This document shows positions 43,479 through 52,741 of a stretch of 64,000 bases of DNA, in pieces. Made by a program: the position numbers and the translations under genes. Where the stretch lies: the NCBI RefSeq assembly GCF_014698045.1, contig NZ_JACJSE010000016.1, positions 1 through 64,000 on the forward strand. Direction: 5' to 3'. The notes beneath the pieces were generated by a model, which saw only the letters and a list, made by a program, of their open reading frames with translations, ran no database searches and was not told where the DNA came from. The DNA is from Aulosira sp. FACHB-615 (GTDB lineage: Bacteria > Cyanobacteriota > Cyanobacteriia > Cyanobacteriales > Nostocaceae). The number at the start of each line of letters is the position of its first letter. Positions within the stretch are counted from its first letter, which is position 1.

Positions 43479-44555
43479 CTACCTTATTCGCTCGATAATA
43501 GCCTGAGCGATCGCCTCATTTCCATCCTTGGCAATTTTTTGGCTTTGCTGTGGTGGTTGGGGTAATTCATGGAGGAAATTCCAATCACCTGTAAAAAATT
43601 CTGCGGGGGTGACAATTTGATGATGGTTGTAATTAGTAATTCCCTCTAAAAGATAACTGGCTTCGGCAAAATCATCGCGGGGAATTGTCACTAAAGGAAC
43701 TTCTAAACCTGTCGCCTCAGAAAAAGTACCATAACCCGGTTTAGAAACTACCCGTCCACAAATTGGCATAAAATCTACAGGGCGATATTTATTATCATGA
43801 ATTTTGACTAAATTTGTTGAATCTGGTGCAGATTTATCAAAGGTGATAAATTGCCAATCTGGGAAATTTTGCAAATTTGCGTAAGGTATTTGTTGTAAAC
43901 CTAAGCCGCCAAATGTGAGTAAAATAGTTTTATCTTGTGGTGCAGTTATGCCCCAATTAGCGCGTAATTCATCGGCAGAATAACGTGGTGAACCACCTGT
44001 TAAACCCACATCGATGATATTTTCAAAAGCCGACATTGATTCATGAAAGGGTAAACGAAACAAGCGATCGCACTTAGAATAACACTCACTAATCCAATCT
44101 GCGATCGCTACAAATTCACCACCCCAATCTCTGTAGATCAAATCCCAACCAAAGTTACTCATCATCCAACAAGGAATACTTGCAGATTTGGCAAACAAAG
44201 GCGCAAGAAACGGAATATCAGCCAAAATTAAATCAACCCGATTCTGTCTGATAAAATTAACTTCCGATGCAATTAAAGAATTTTGCTGCTTTTTAATTTC
44301 TAATAATTTTGCTAAAGTTGCGTCTTTATCCATTGTCAAACTATCAGCTTGTATAACACCCAAATCAAAAGCGCGGGGACGATGGATAAAATCACCTTCG
44401 ATATATGACTCCAGCAACCAACGCGGTGCGGTCGTCACCATAATTAAAAGTACATCAGGACACAACTCTTGAATAGTTGCCGCTACCGATGCTGTACGAG
44501 TAGCATGACCAAAACCGTGATTAGTTATAGCTACGTATAAGATGGGGCGTTTCAT
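43479..44555 (-). CDS. glycosyltransferase of GT1/GT28 type (putative)
   Basis: The 358-aa protein has a GT-B fold pattern. The N-terminal NHGFGHATRTASVAATI is the Gly-rich acceptor loop seen in MurG-like and UDP-glycosyltransferases, and the C-terminal CGRVVSKPGYGTFSEATGLEVPLV is the donor-binding segment. No membrane helix is present. It should transfer a sugar to a small molecule or lipid; donor and acceptor cannot be told. Its start is preceded by a GAAGTAT heptamer array at 44560-44590. Confidence 0.8.
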   Translation of the reverse strand: MKRPILYVAITNHGFGHATRTASVAATIQELCPDVLLIMVTTAPRWLLESYIEGDFIHRPRAFDLGVIQADSLTMDKDATLAKLLEIKKQQNSLIASEVNFIRQNRVDLILADIPFLAPLFAKSASIPCWMMSNFGWDLIYRDWGGEFVAIADWISECYSKCDRLFRLPFHESMSAFENIIDVGLTGGSPRYSADELRANWGITAPQDKTILLTFGGLGLQQIPYANLQNFPDWQFITFDKSAPDSTNLVKIHDNKYRPVDFMPICGRVVSKPGYGTFSEATGLEVPLVTIPRDDFAEASYLLEGITNYNHHQIVTPAEFFTGDWNFLHELPQPPQQSQKIAKDGNEAIAQAIIERIR

Positions 44556-44559
44556 GGAA

Positions 44560-44590
44560 AAGTATGAAGTGTGAAGTATGAAGTATGAAA
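44560..44590. repeat. short tandem repeat (GAAGTAT units)
   Basis: Four GAAGTAT/GAAGTGT heptamers lie between the glycosyltransferase and the aminotransferase-like gene. Confidence 0.85.
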
Positions 44591-44612
44591 TCTTAATTAT
44601 TTAGTCGTTTGA

Positions 44613-45800
44613 CTATTGACTAAATTTCTCTATTTGTTCGACTAACTCATCCATCTCTGACTCTAAAGTAAAGTAGTGAACGGTGGCGCGAACACAATCA
44701 GGTTTAGCAATTGTACGGGTAAATATCTTGTTATTTTCCAAAAACTGCACTAGTTTGAAACTAGTTTGAGAATCATGCTGGACAAATTGAAAGGAAACTA
44801 AACCGCTTTCCGGTGGGGAAGTTCGCAGACATTTAATTTGCGGTAAGGCTGATAATTTACGCCAGAGATATTCACTGTTACGACAAATTTGTTGATAACG
44901 TTCCTCGGCTGTACCCCATTTTTGATGCAGGGCGATCGCCTCTACCAATCCCGCATAAAATGAATAAGCCGATGTCCCGACTTCATATCTCCGTCCATCA
45001 CGAAACAAATCTATCGGCTGTCCTTGACTATCTTTAATCACACCACGCCAACCAATAAATGTCGGCGCAAGTTTTTCTAAGGCTTCTGGTTTGACATATA
45101 ACCCACCCACACCCGCCGGGCCACACCACCATTTATGCCCAGTAAACGCATAAAAATCTGCCCCCAATTGCGTTAAATTTAACGGCAATAAACCCACAGA
45201 TTGGGCAGCATCTACTAATATTAAAGAACGGTTATCTTTGCATACTTCTATAATTCTGTCAAGGGGTAAAACTTGACCAGTATTCCAAAGGACGTGGCTG
45301 AGAATTACTAAGCGGGTATTAGGGCGTAAATTTTGGGCAATAACCGCCACAGGATCACCCGCATTTAAAGTTGCCATTAACGGACAGGTGGTAACTTCTA
45401 CATGAAACCGTCGCCCAATTTCTTTAGCTGCGGCAATTACCCCTTGATGTTCACAGTCTGACAATAACAGATGGTCGCCTGGATGCCAATCAATACCCCA
45501 CAAAGGAATATTACAGCCCACAGTCACATTTTCTGTCAGAGTGATAGTTTCAGGGGGGGCGTTGAGTTCCGTGGCGATCGCTTGTTTGATAGTTTGAATA
45601 TAAGAACCTATCCAGCGTCCAACTTCATTACCAAAGGGGCCTAACTGCTGAATATGAGTTTCAGTTTGAATTATGGCTGCAATTGCCTGTTTGGGTAACG
45701 GCCCTTGTCCACCGTAGTTAAAATAAAGCTTATTAGCTAAAGCGGGAAATTGATCTCGATGGTGATGCAAGTCAGTTTGGATAGCAGAAACACTAGTCAT
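44613..45800 (-). CDS. class V aminotransferase, cystine C-S lyase-like
   Basis: This 395-aa PLP enzyme belongs to the NifS-like class V group. The PLP-binding Lys is in FTGHKWWCGPAG, the cofactor Asp in ILVDAAQSVG, and the N-terminal YFNYGGQGPLP resembles Synechocystis C-DES, which releases sulfide or persulfide from cystine. That subtype is recalled rather than proven; a cysteine desulfurase role is the alternative. The frame reaches 45908, but the ATG at 45800 gives the expected N-terminus. Confidence 0.85.
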   Translation of the reverse strand: MTSVSAIQTDLHHHRDQFPALANKLYFNYGGQGPLPKQAIAAIIQTETHIQQLGPFGNEVGRWIGSYIQTIKQAIATELNAPPETITLTENVTVGCNIPLWGIDWHPGDHLLLSDCEHQGVIAAAKEIGRRFHVEVTTCPLMATLNAGDPVAVIAQNLRPNTRLVILSHVLWNTGQVLPLDRIIEVCKDNRSLILVDAAQSVGLLPLNLTQLGADFYAFTGHKWWCGPAGVGGLYVKPEALEKLAPTFIGWRGVIKDSQGQPIDLFRDGRRYEVGTSAYSFYAGLVEAIALHQKWGTAEERYQQICRNSEYLWRKLSALPQIKCLRTSPPESGLVSFQFVQHDSQTSFKLVQFLENNKIFTRTIAKPDCVRATVHYFTLESEMDELVEQIEKFSQ

Positions 45801-45937
45801 GTGTCGAATCTCAATATTTTTACTCTCAACCCTTGGGGTAGGGGACAGCGACAAGTGAACAGAATAATTTCTGTAAACTGTAACCTGTAACCTTGATCTC
45901 AACCCCAAAAAGCCACAATTATTGTTAGCTTAAATTA

Positions 45938-47434
45938 ATGTTGATTAATGCTGAACATTTACTACAATACCAACGCTGTAAACGCCGACCAATTTTAGAT
46001 ATTAATGCTGACAAAAGCCTGAGAGATGCACCGAATGACTTGTTGTCTAAATTGCAACAAGACAAAGTTATCTATCATCAAGGGATTTTGGCAGGGTTTG
46101 ACTATGAAAAACCGCAATATCCGCAAGGAAATCGGGAAGCAGCCCAAGCCGCCACATTAGAATTAATGGAGCGTGGTGTTGAGTATATTTACCAGGGAGT
46201 ACTGTTAAGCAATTATCAAGACTGGGTAGAAACCGCCAGCGAAAACTATACACTCCTCAGCCGTCCAGATTTACTGGTAAAACAGTCAGGAGAGTCTTGC
46301 TTTGGTGATTGGATGTATGTTCCTGCAAATATGGAACTTGGTAAACGTCCCAAACAAGAATATCAAGTTGTGTCAGCATTTCACGCCCAAGCCTTAGCCA
46401 CAATTCAGGGAGTCACCCCTGATAAAGCTTGGTTAATCTTACGTACCAAAGACATTAGCTATCCCGTAGATTTGGCGAAATGGACACCCCAGATGTTGCA
46501 AATTCTAGAGGAGTTCATTGCAGCAATCAAATCACCAGAACCGCCAGAGATGTTTATTTCACGGCAAAAGTGTAATCTTTGCCACTGGCATAGTCAATGT
46601 TATGCGATCGCCCAAGCACAAAAACATCTTTCTTTATTACCAGGAGTCACACCCGTACGTTACGCCCAACTCCAAGCCCTTTCCCTCACCACCCTAGAAT
46701 CTTTAGCCAATACAAATCCCGCTATCTTAGAAGACTTACCAGGGTTTGATAGCGTAGTAGCAACTAAGTTAACTATTCAAGCCCAAGCGGTTATTGAACA
46801 ACGTCCGTTAATTTTACCAAGTTCCTTACCGCCAGCAGAACTGACCTTTACTGCTCCTATAGAACTGTATTTTGATATTGAAGCCCAGCCCGACTTAGAT
46901 TTAGATTACCTGTTAGGCGTTTTAGTTGTTGATAGACAAAATAATACACAACAATTTCATTCTTTTTTAGCGGAAAATCCAGAAGATGAAGAATTAGTTT
47001 GGCGACAATTTATTAACTTAGTTTGGCAATATCCCGATGCCCCAATTTATCATTTTTGTGTTTACGAATTTGACACAGTTAAAAGATTAGCCAAGCTATA
47101 TCACACACCAAAATCTTTAGTTAATCCTGTTTTAAATAGATTTGTAGATGTCTACGAACAATTAATTCAAAGTGTGGCCTTACCTGTAGAAAGTTATGCC
47201 CTGAAAGTAATTGCGCGATGGTTAGGCTTTGAATGGCGCGATAAAGAAGCCAGTGGCGCTAAATGTATCTACTGGTATGATCAATGGTTAGAAACAGGCG
47301 ATCGCTCTTTCTTAGAAATTATCCAACGCTACAACGAAGACGACTGTCACGCAACTCGCAGTGTCAAAGATTGGCTAGTAAATTTTTTTCAGAATGAATG
47401 CAGCATCATTCAAGAATCAGAAGTCAGTTTGTAA
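45938..47434 (+). CDS. TM0106-family RecB-like nuclease
   Basis: The 498-aa protein fits the TIGR03491 (TM0106) family. It has an N-terminal RecB/Cas4-like nuclease region (LLQYQRCKRR; RPDLLVK; QEYQVVSAFHAQA), a Cys cluster CNLCHWHSQC near 212 that may hold an iron-sulfur cluster, a helix-hairpin-helix-like stretch (LEDLPGFDSVVATKL), and a C-terminal DEDD-type exonuclease-like domain (YFDIEAQPD; HFCVYEFDT; YNEDDCHATR). Its last ~35 codons are duplicated at 48155-48258, and the present C-terminus (FQNECSIIQESEVSL) differs from that encoded by the other copy. Confidence 0.88.
   Translation: MLINAEHLLQYQRCKRRPILDINADKSLRDAPNDLLSKLQQDKVIYHQGILAGFDYEKPQYPQGNREAAQAATLELMERGVEYIYQGVLLSNYQDWVETASENYTLLSRPDLLVKQSGESCFGDWMYVPANMELGKRPKQEYQVVSAFHAQALATIQGVTPDKAWLILRTKDISYPVDLAKWTPQMLQILEEFIAAIKSPEPPEMFISRQKCNLCHWHSQCYAIAQAQKHLSLLPGVTPVRYAQLQALSLTTLESLANTNPAILEDLPGFDSVVATKLTIQAQAVIEQRPLILPSSLPPAELTFTAPIELYFDIEAQPDLDLDYLLGVLVVDRQNNTQQFHSFLAENPEDEELVWRQFINLVWQYPDAPIYHFCVYEFDTVKRLAKLYHTPKSLVNPVLNRFVDVYEQLIQSVALPVESYALKVIARWLGFEWRDKEASGAKCIYWYDQWLETGDRSFLEIIQRYNEDDCHATRSVKDWLVNFFQNECSIIQESEVSL
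47295..47398. repeat. duplicated nuclease 3' end, copy A
   Basis: This 104-bp segment inside the nuclease gene recurs at 48155-48258 with about six differences. It begins three bases before a HIP1 octamer (47298-47305). Confidence 0.92.
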
Positions 47435-47559
47435 ATCTATTCCAAAAATTTGTTTACTCAACAAAACCTCTATCCCCCTTGTCTTACTTATCCTCCTTGT
47501 TACCATTCTGAATAATAAGATATTTTTTTTGATTATGACGTTAGGGAGAGAGATATTCC

Positions 47560-48111
47560 ATGATCGCTTACATTGTTTGCGAAGGAGCTTCCGACGTTGA
47601 ATTACTTCAACGTGTTCTGCCAAAAGAACTACTGAATAACATTGAAATTGTTGCTGCTGGTGGATTATCTGCGATTAAATCACTGGCGCGTTCTTTAGTT
47701 GTTCGCCGACAAGTACCAATCGCTATTGTCGCTGATGCGGATTCAGTAGCTCCAGAGGTGGTTCAGGAACGTCTCAGTAGTATTGAAGAGATAGTGAAAA
47801 GTGTAGCTATTGATACGCAAGTTAAAGTTATTCTGGCTGTTCCCTCAATAGAAATTATCTTTTTCCAAGATAGAAGTCTATTGTCTCGCTTGCTAGGATA
47901 TGAACCATCTCCAGAAATGCTAAGTTTGGCAACTTCTCAACCCAATAAAGTTCTAAAACAACTTCTATCTCAGTCTCAAAGAGACTATAGCCAATCTTCG
48001 ATTACCCAGCAATTGACAAATGATGATCTGAAAATTTTACGCCAGAATTCAGTAATTCAAGAAGTGATTCATTTTCTTCAATCTGTACAACAAACAGCTA
48101 CAGTTCTATAA
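47560..48111 (+). CDS. TOPRIM-domain protein
   Basis: The 183-aa protein has a TOPRIM core: the Glu E8 in IVCEGASDVELL and the DxD-type pair D59/D61 in IVADADS, with the VAAGGLSAIKSLA segment between. TOPRIM domains act in nucleases and topoisomerases; stand-alone or short forms occur in OLD-like and other phage-defence proteins. The remainder is helical with no known motif. The gene lies between two copies of the nuclease gene's 3' end, so it looks inserted. Its partner, if any, would be the RecB-like nuclease upstream. Confidence 0.75.
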   Translation: MIAYIVCEGASDVELLQRVLPKELLNNIEIVAAGGLSAIKSLARSLVVRRQVPIAIVADADSVAPEVVQERLSSIEEIVKSVAIDTQVKVILAVPSIEIIFFQDRSLLSRLLGYEPSPEMLSLATSQPNKVLKQLLSQSQRDYSQSSITQQLTNDDLKILRQNSVIQEVIHFLQSVQQTATVL

Positions 48112-48154
48112 ACCATCCTGTTGTAGTACAAGTACTGATTGGTAAATTATCTCG

Positions 48155-48258
48155 CAGGCGATCGCTCTTTCTTATAAATCATCCAACGCTACAACGAAGA
48201 CGACTGTCACGCAACTCGCAGCGTCAAAGACTGGCTAGTAAATTTTTTTCAAAATGAA
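48155..48258 (+). pseudogene. duplicated nuclease 3' end, copy B
   Basis: The segment keeps the nuclease reading frame (IIQRYNEDD-type region, with early stop TATAA in place of TAGAA) and goes on past the repeat to FQNEIVVNPLILYSVFHLH and a TAG. That tail may be the original C-terminus of the nuclease. It has no start codon and cannot be a gene on its own. Confidence 0.85.
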
Positions 48259-48573
48259 ATAGTTGTGAACCCACTTATCCTTTACAGCGTTTTTCATCTC
48301 CATTAGGTACATTCATCTAGCCCCTAGTACAGGTCGGCGTAAATAAACAGACCATAAGAAATTGCTAAAAGGCTTGTGGTATCGTTATTCTTTCTTTTTA
48401 CTTTTGCCTTTTTACTTTTGCCTTGTTGTACTAGCCTCTAGTCCCTAGCCTCTGTTCCCTATCTACGTGTACTGCACTCAACTGAGAAACGCTATAAACT
48501 GTTACTTAAAGTGATTTTGTGGGAAAACTTGAATCATATACTCCCTAAACCTAGATAAAACAGGTAATTTTTT
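48259..48573. other. intergenic region with TTTTTACTTTTGCC repeats
   Basis: Two CTTTTTACTTTTGCC units lie at 48394-48424, the same family as the arm at 40243. No gene was found. Confidence 0.5.
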
Positions 48574-49215
48574 ATGCAGCTAATTACATCATTAGACCTA
48601 AAAAATTCAGAATATTTATCGAAAGACAGATTCATCAGTTATCACCATCAGTTGCGATTGATATTTTCCCTTGGTAAAAAAGTTAACCATATTTTAGAAA
48701 TAGGAATTTACAATTCCTTATTAACCGAAATACTCAAGCGCAATGGTTATGAAGTAACTACAGCAGATATTGACCCTCATCTCAACCCAGATATAACTTT
48801 AGATTTAGCACAAGATTTTGCATTACCAAAAGATAAATTTGATGTTATTGTGCTATTTCAAGTCTTAGAACACCTACCTTATGAACAGTCAGAAAAAGCT
48901 TTACAAAAACTGGCAGCAGCCACAAAGAAATATTTGGTAATTTCGCTTCCTTATAATAGCCTATATTTAGCATTACAATTAAGAGTCTCCGACATACCCA
49001 GACCAAGATATCTATCACTTAAAATTCCCAAATTCTGGAGTACAAAACCCATATCTGATCAGCATTACTGGGAAGTAGGGTTAAAAGGCTATCCCCAAAA
49101 GCGGATTTTAAAATCAATTACTAATGCAGGGTTAAAGGTAAAACAAGAATTTACCGATCCTGTGAATCCTTATCACTATTTTTTAGTCTTGGAAAAAACC
49201 ACCGAAAACAATTAA
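48574..49215 (+). CDS. class I SAM-dependent methyltransferase
   Basis: The 213-aa protein has a methyltransferase-11-like layout: motif I HILEIGIYNSLLTEIL, acidic D/E pair in TTADIDPH, and motif IV FDVIVLFQVLEHLP. Motif I lacks the second and third Gly of GxGxG, so cofactor binding may be altered. The C-terminal ~80 residues (YLSLKIPKFWSTKP) are unassigned. Substrate unknown; it stands alone between the TOPRIM insertion and htpG. Confidence 0.8.
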   Translation: MQLITSLDLKNSEYLSKDRFISYHHQLRLIFSLGKKVNHILEIGIYNSLLTEILKRNGYEVTTADIDPHLNPDITLDLAQDFALPKDKFDVIVLFQVLEHLPYEQSEKALQKLAAATKKYLVISLPYNSLYLALQLRVSDIPRPRYLSLKIPKFWSTKPISDQHYWEVGLKGYPQKRILKSITNAGLKVKQEFTDPVNPYHYFLVLEKTTENN

Positions 49216-49440
49216 GGTTGTTCACTCAGTATCATACTTTCTCAAAGGTAGGGAAATCCGCATCATAGCTTGGGGGCAAACAAGCCTCGAACAAAGTGCG
49301 ATCGCTTAAGCTATGCTTTTAAAATCCTAATTGGTATCATGGCTGGCTGTACTATCTGGATTTACCTCTAATTGCAGTAGACCAAGGTGTATGCGCCATA
49401 ACCTGAAAATTTCAGATACTATCATCCAAAACTACCAATC

Positions 49441-51411
49441 ATGCTAGAACAAGGCACTATCAGTATTCATACTGAGAATATTTTCCCGATTATCAAGAAG
49501 TCCCTTTACTCAGATCATCAAATTTTCCTGCGGGAATTAGTCTCCAATGCCGTAGACGCGATCCAAAAGCTGAAAATGGTATCCCGCGCCGGAGAATACA
49601 ATGGTGATGTAGACGAACCAGAAATTCTAATTGCTATTGACAAAGATAAAAAAACGCTATCCATTACCGATAATGGTATTGGGATGACCGCAGAGGAAGT
49701 CAAAAAATATATTAACCAAGTTGCTTTTTCCAGTGCGGAAGAATTTATCCACAAATATGAAGGGAAAGCAGACCAACCAATTATCGGTCATTTCGGGTTA
49801 GGTTTCTACTCTTCGTTTATGGTGGCACAAAAAGTAGAAATTGATACCCTATCTTATAAAGAAGGTTCACAAGCAGTTCACTGGATTTGCGATGGTTCAC
49901 CAGAATTTACTTTAGATGACTCTTCCCGCACTACTCGCGGTACTACCATCACCCTCACCTTAATGCCAGATGAGGAAGATTATCTAGAAGCTGCACGTAT
50001 TAAGAATCTTGTCAAGACTTATTGCGACTTCATGCCAGTACCCATCAAATTGGATGGTGAAGTATTAAATAGACAAAAAGCGCCTTGGCGAGATTCTCCC
50101 AACAGTTTAACCAAAGAAGATTATTTAGAGTTTTATCGCTATCTTTATCCTTTCCAAGAAGAACCGTTGCTGTGGGTGCATCTGAATACAGATTATCCGT
50201 TTATTATCAACGGTATTTTGTATTTCCCTAAAATGCGCCCAGATGTGGATGTGACAAAAGGGCAAATCAAGTTATTCTGCAATCAAGTTTTCGTCAGCGA
50301 CAACTGTGACGAAATCATTCCGCAATTCTTAATGCCAATGCGGGGTGTCATTGATAGCACCGATATTCCGTTGAACGTTTCCCGCAGTGCGCTACAAGGC
50401 GATCGCACCGTCCGCAAAATCGGCGATTACATAGCCAAAAAAGTAGGCGATCGCCTCAAAGAACTGTACCGTGATGACCGTGAGCAGTACATTAATGCTT
50501 GGAAGGATCTCGGCACTTTCGTCAAGTTTGGCACTCTCAACGACGAAAAATTCAAAAAACAAGTCGAAGATATTATCATCTTCCGCAGCACTGCCAAATT
50601 TGACCAAACAGCCACTGAAACTCCCGCCGTTGAAGTACAGTCTCAAGAAGGTGACGTTTGGCAAGATGTCAGCCCTGCCAAATCTAGCACCTCTCCCTAC
50701 ACCACCATCAAAGAATACTTAGAACGCAACAAAGAACGCCACGAAAACCGCGTTTTCTACAGTACCGATGAAGCCAGCCAAGCCACATACATAGAATTAC
50801 ATAAAAATCAAGGCTTGGAAGTTCTATTTATGGACTCCTTCATTGATACTCACTTCATTAACTTCTTGGAACGAGAATATAATGATGTCAAATTTTCCCG
50901 TGTAGACTCCGACTTAGATAATACACTGCTAGAACAAGACAAATCTGGCGAAATCGTTGACCCCAAAACCAATAAAACCAAGAGTGAAGTCATCAAAGAA
51001 CTCTTTGAAAAAGCTCTCAACAAACCCAAAGTTAACATTCGCACCGAAGCTTTAAAATCTGAAGATCCTCAAGGCACACCCCCAGCAATGGTACTCTTAC
51101 CAGAAATTCTTCGCCGCTTGCGAGAAATGAACGCTATGATGCAGCAGCAAAACGCAGAATTTCCTGAAGACCATATCTTACTGGTCAACACTGCCCATCC
51201 CCTAATTCAAAATTTGGCAAATCTCAACCAAGGTAGCATCATTCAAGATGGTGCAGAGTCCCCGACAGGTCAGCTAGTCAATATGATTTGTCAACACGTT
51301 TATGATTTAGCACTGATGTCTCAAAAAGGATTTGACGCAGAAGGAATGAAATCTTTTGTCGAGCGTTCTAACGATGTACTCACCAAACTAACAGAACAAG
51401 TCAGTAAATAG
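49441..51411 (+). CDS. htpG: chaperone HtpG (Hsp90)
   Basis: HtpG is the bacterial Hsp90, a dimeric ATP-driven chaperone needed for heat, cold and oxidative tolerance in cyanobacteria. The 656-aa protein has the GHKL ATPase motifs LRELVSNAVDAI, ITDNGIGMT and GHFGLGFYSSFMVA, the middle-domain catalytic Arg in LNVSRSALQGD, and a normal C-terminal dimerisation region. The length fits cyanobacterial HtpG. No obvious heat-shock operator was seen in the 225 bp upstream. Confidence 0.97.
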   Translation: MLEQGTISIHTENIFPIIKKSLYSDHQIFLRELVSNAVDAIQKLKMVSRAGEYNGDVDEPEILIAIDKDKKTLSITDNGIGMTAEEVKKYINQVAFSSAEEFIHKYEGKADQPIIGHFGLGFYSSFMVAQKVEIDTLSYKEGSQAVHWICDGSPEFTLDDSSRTTRGTTITLTLMPDEEDYLEAARIKNLVKTYCDFMPVPIKLDGEVLNRQKAPWRDSPNSLTKEDYLEFYRYLYPFQEEPLLWVHLNTDYPFIINGILYFPKMRPDVDVTKGQIKLFCNQVFVSDNCDEIIPQFLMPMRGVIDSTDIPLNVSRSALQGDRTVRKIGDYIAKKVGDRLKELYRDDREQYINAWKDLGTFVKFGTLNDEKFKKQVEDIIIFRSTAKFDQTATETPAVEVQSQEGDVWQDVSPAKSSTSPYTTIKEYLERNKERHENRVFYSTDEASQATYIELHKNQGLEVLFMDSFIDTHFINFLEREYNDVKFSRVDSDLDNTLLEQDKSGEIVDPKTNKTKSEVIKELFEKALNKPKVNIRTEALKSEDPQGTPPAMVLLPEILRRLREMNAMMQQQNAEFPEDHILLVNTAHPLIQNLANLNQGSIIQDGAESPTGQLVNMICQHVYDLALMSQKGFDAEGMKSFVERSNDVLTKLTEQVSK

Positions 51412-51604
51412 TGCTGTTAGCACCAGGCTGACACAGAAAAGTTGCCTGTTGAAATGGGTGTAAGGGTTTTGAACACCTACACCCCCCACACTCCCCACTC
51501 ATGCGTGAGAAATTCGGGTTTAATCACGTAGTCCTACTACTCACTCTCCCGATTCTGTTTCCGAAGCCCTAAAATAGAAAGGTTGTATTAAAATCCAAAT
51601 TCCT

Positions 51605-51841
51605 ATGTCTCGTCGCTGTCAACTAACTGGTAAAAAAGCAAATAACGCTTTTGCAATTTCTCACTCCCATCGCCGTACAAAGCGTCTTCAACAAGTCAAC
51701 CTCCAAACCAAGCGCGTTTGGTGGCCAGGCGGAAATCGTTGGGTCAAACTGAAAATATCTACCAAAGCTATCAAAACCTTAGAAATCAAAGGTTTAGAAG
51801 CAATGGCTAAAGAAGCAGGTATTAACCTGAACCATTACTAA
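51605..51841 (+). CDS. rpmB: 50S ribosomal protein L28
   Basis: The 78-aa protein is L28: MSRRCQLTGKKANNAFAISHSHRRTKR, then WWPGGNRWVKLKISTKAIKT. It is a basic, small 50S subunit protein. Cyanobacterial copies lack one or both zinc Cys pairs; here only a single Cys (C5) remains. The gene is monocistronic, 190 bp after htpG. Confidence 0.97.
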   Translation: MSRRCQLTGKKANNAFAISHSHRRTKRLQQVNLQTKRVWWPGGNRWVKLKISTKAIKTLEIKGLEAMAKEAGINLNHY

Positions 51842-52174
51842 ATTATCAAGCAAAGCAAATTCAACGAGATGGTATTTGTGTACAAGAAGTACATAAATAC
51901 CTAGTTTGAAATTATCAAAATAGAATTCAGGAGTCAGTCGCTAGAATTCAGAACTGAATCCTGTGCGAGTGTTGGCTGAATAAAAGGTTTAAAACTCCCA
52001 CAAAATTCTTAATTTGCTGCTTCTCACTGTTGTTGGTGCTTCGCCACATACTTTTGTTCTGGCTTCTGAATTCTTCTGCAATTTTGGTAATTACAAGGAT
52101 AAGCGAGATATTCGTTGAAATTACTGCCACACAATGTATCAATAGCCAAAAAAATCCTAATTATTGATGCTATT
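51842..52174. other. intergenic region after rpmB
   Basis: About 330 bp lie between rpmB and a strong terminator. A GAATTCAG-type repeat is present near 51924-51960. No protein gene is supported; the distance to the terminator leaves room for a small RNA. Confidence 0.4.
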
Positions 52175-52200
52175 AACCTCCCTGTAAACGGGAGGTTTTT
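52175..52200 (+). terminator. Rho-independent terminator
   Basis: AACCTCCC and GGGAGGTT form an 8-bp stem around TGTAAAC, followed by a T-run (GGTTTTT). It points along the plus strand. Its nearest upstream gene is rpmB, 333 bp away. Confidence 0.8.
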
Positions 52201-52208
52201 AATTAATT

Positions 52209-52350
52209 AGGACTTACGCATAAAAACGAAAAATCAAGAGTTTTGACGATGGTATAAGGGTGTAGGAGTGTATGTATCTACAACCCTTACACCCAACACC
52301 CTTTCACCCCTGTACCCAATCTCCACAGACAATCTTTGTGCGTACGTCCT
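52209..52350. repeat. MITE-like repeat, well preserved copy
   Basis: The ends are AGGACTTACGCA and TGCGTACGTCCT. The interior AACCCTTACACCCAACACCC and its inverse give a long hairpin. It is closest to the copy at 11376 (shared AAAACGAAAAATCAAG after the left end). It lies just past a terminator, a neutral landing site. Confidence 0.85.
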
Positions 52351-52741
52351 GTAACTCATACTTTTTATCTTCAATTGATATTTTTTCTTCTCCAGTTGGG
52401 TAGCCTAAGTTTATCTTGTCAAACATACCTTCATAAAGTTGTCAGCAAATGCAGTACACATCTTTAAAGTTAAGATGAAGCCTACGTATTTTATCCCAGA
52501 TCAGCAACAAATTCATTGAGGTGGAAAAATCAGTATTTTCCAGAAAATATAAAAAGTTTAGCAATGGTATAACTTAAAAATCATTGTCTGGTGTTTTACT
52601 GTGTTGAGATATTAACTCAACAGGTTAAGCAAGAATTAGCATCAATAAAAAAATTATTTAACCTGAAGAATCACTCAACAGGTAAATTTCACAATTGCCC
52701 AAAAATCAACTAGCATCAAACCACTTGACAGGAAAGCAGCT
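52351..52741. other. upstream region of the hps cluster
   Basis: About 390 bp of AT-rich sequence precede hpsA and should hold its promoter. In Nostoc punctiforme hps genes are switched on in hormogonia by a sigma-factor cascade; I could not pick out a matching promoter by eye. Confidence 0.45.
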
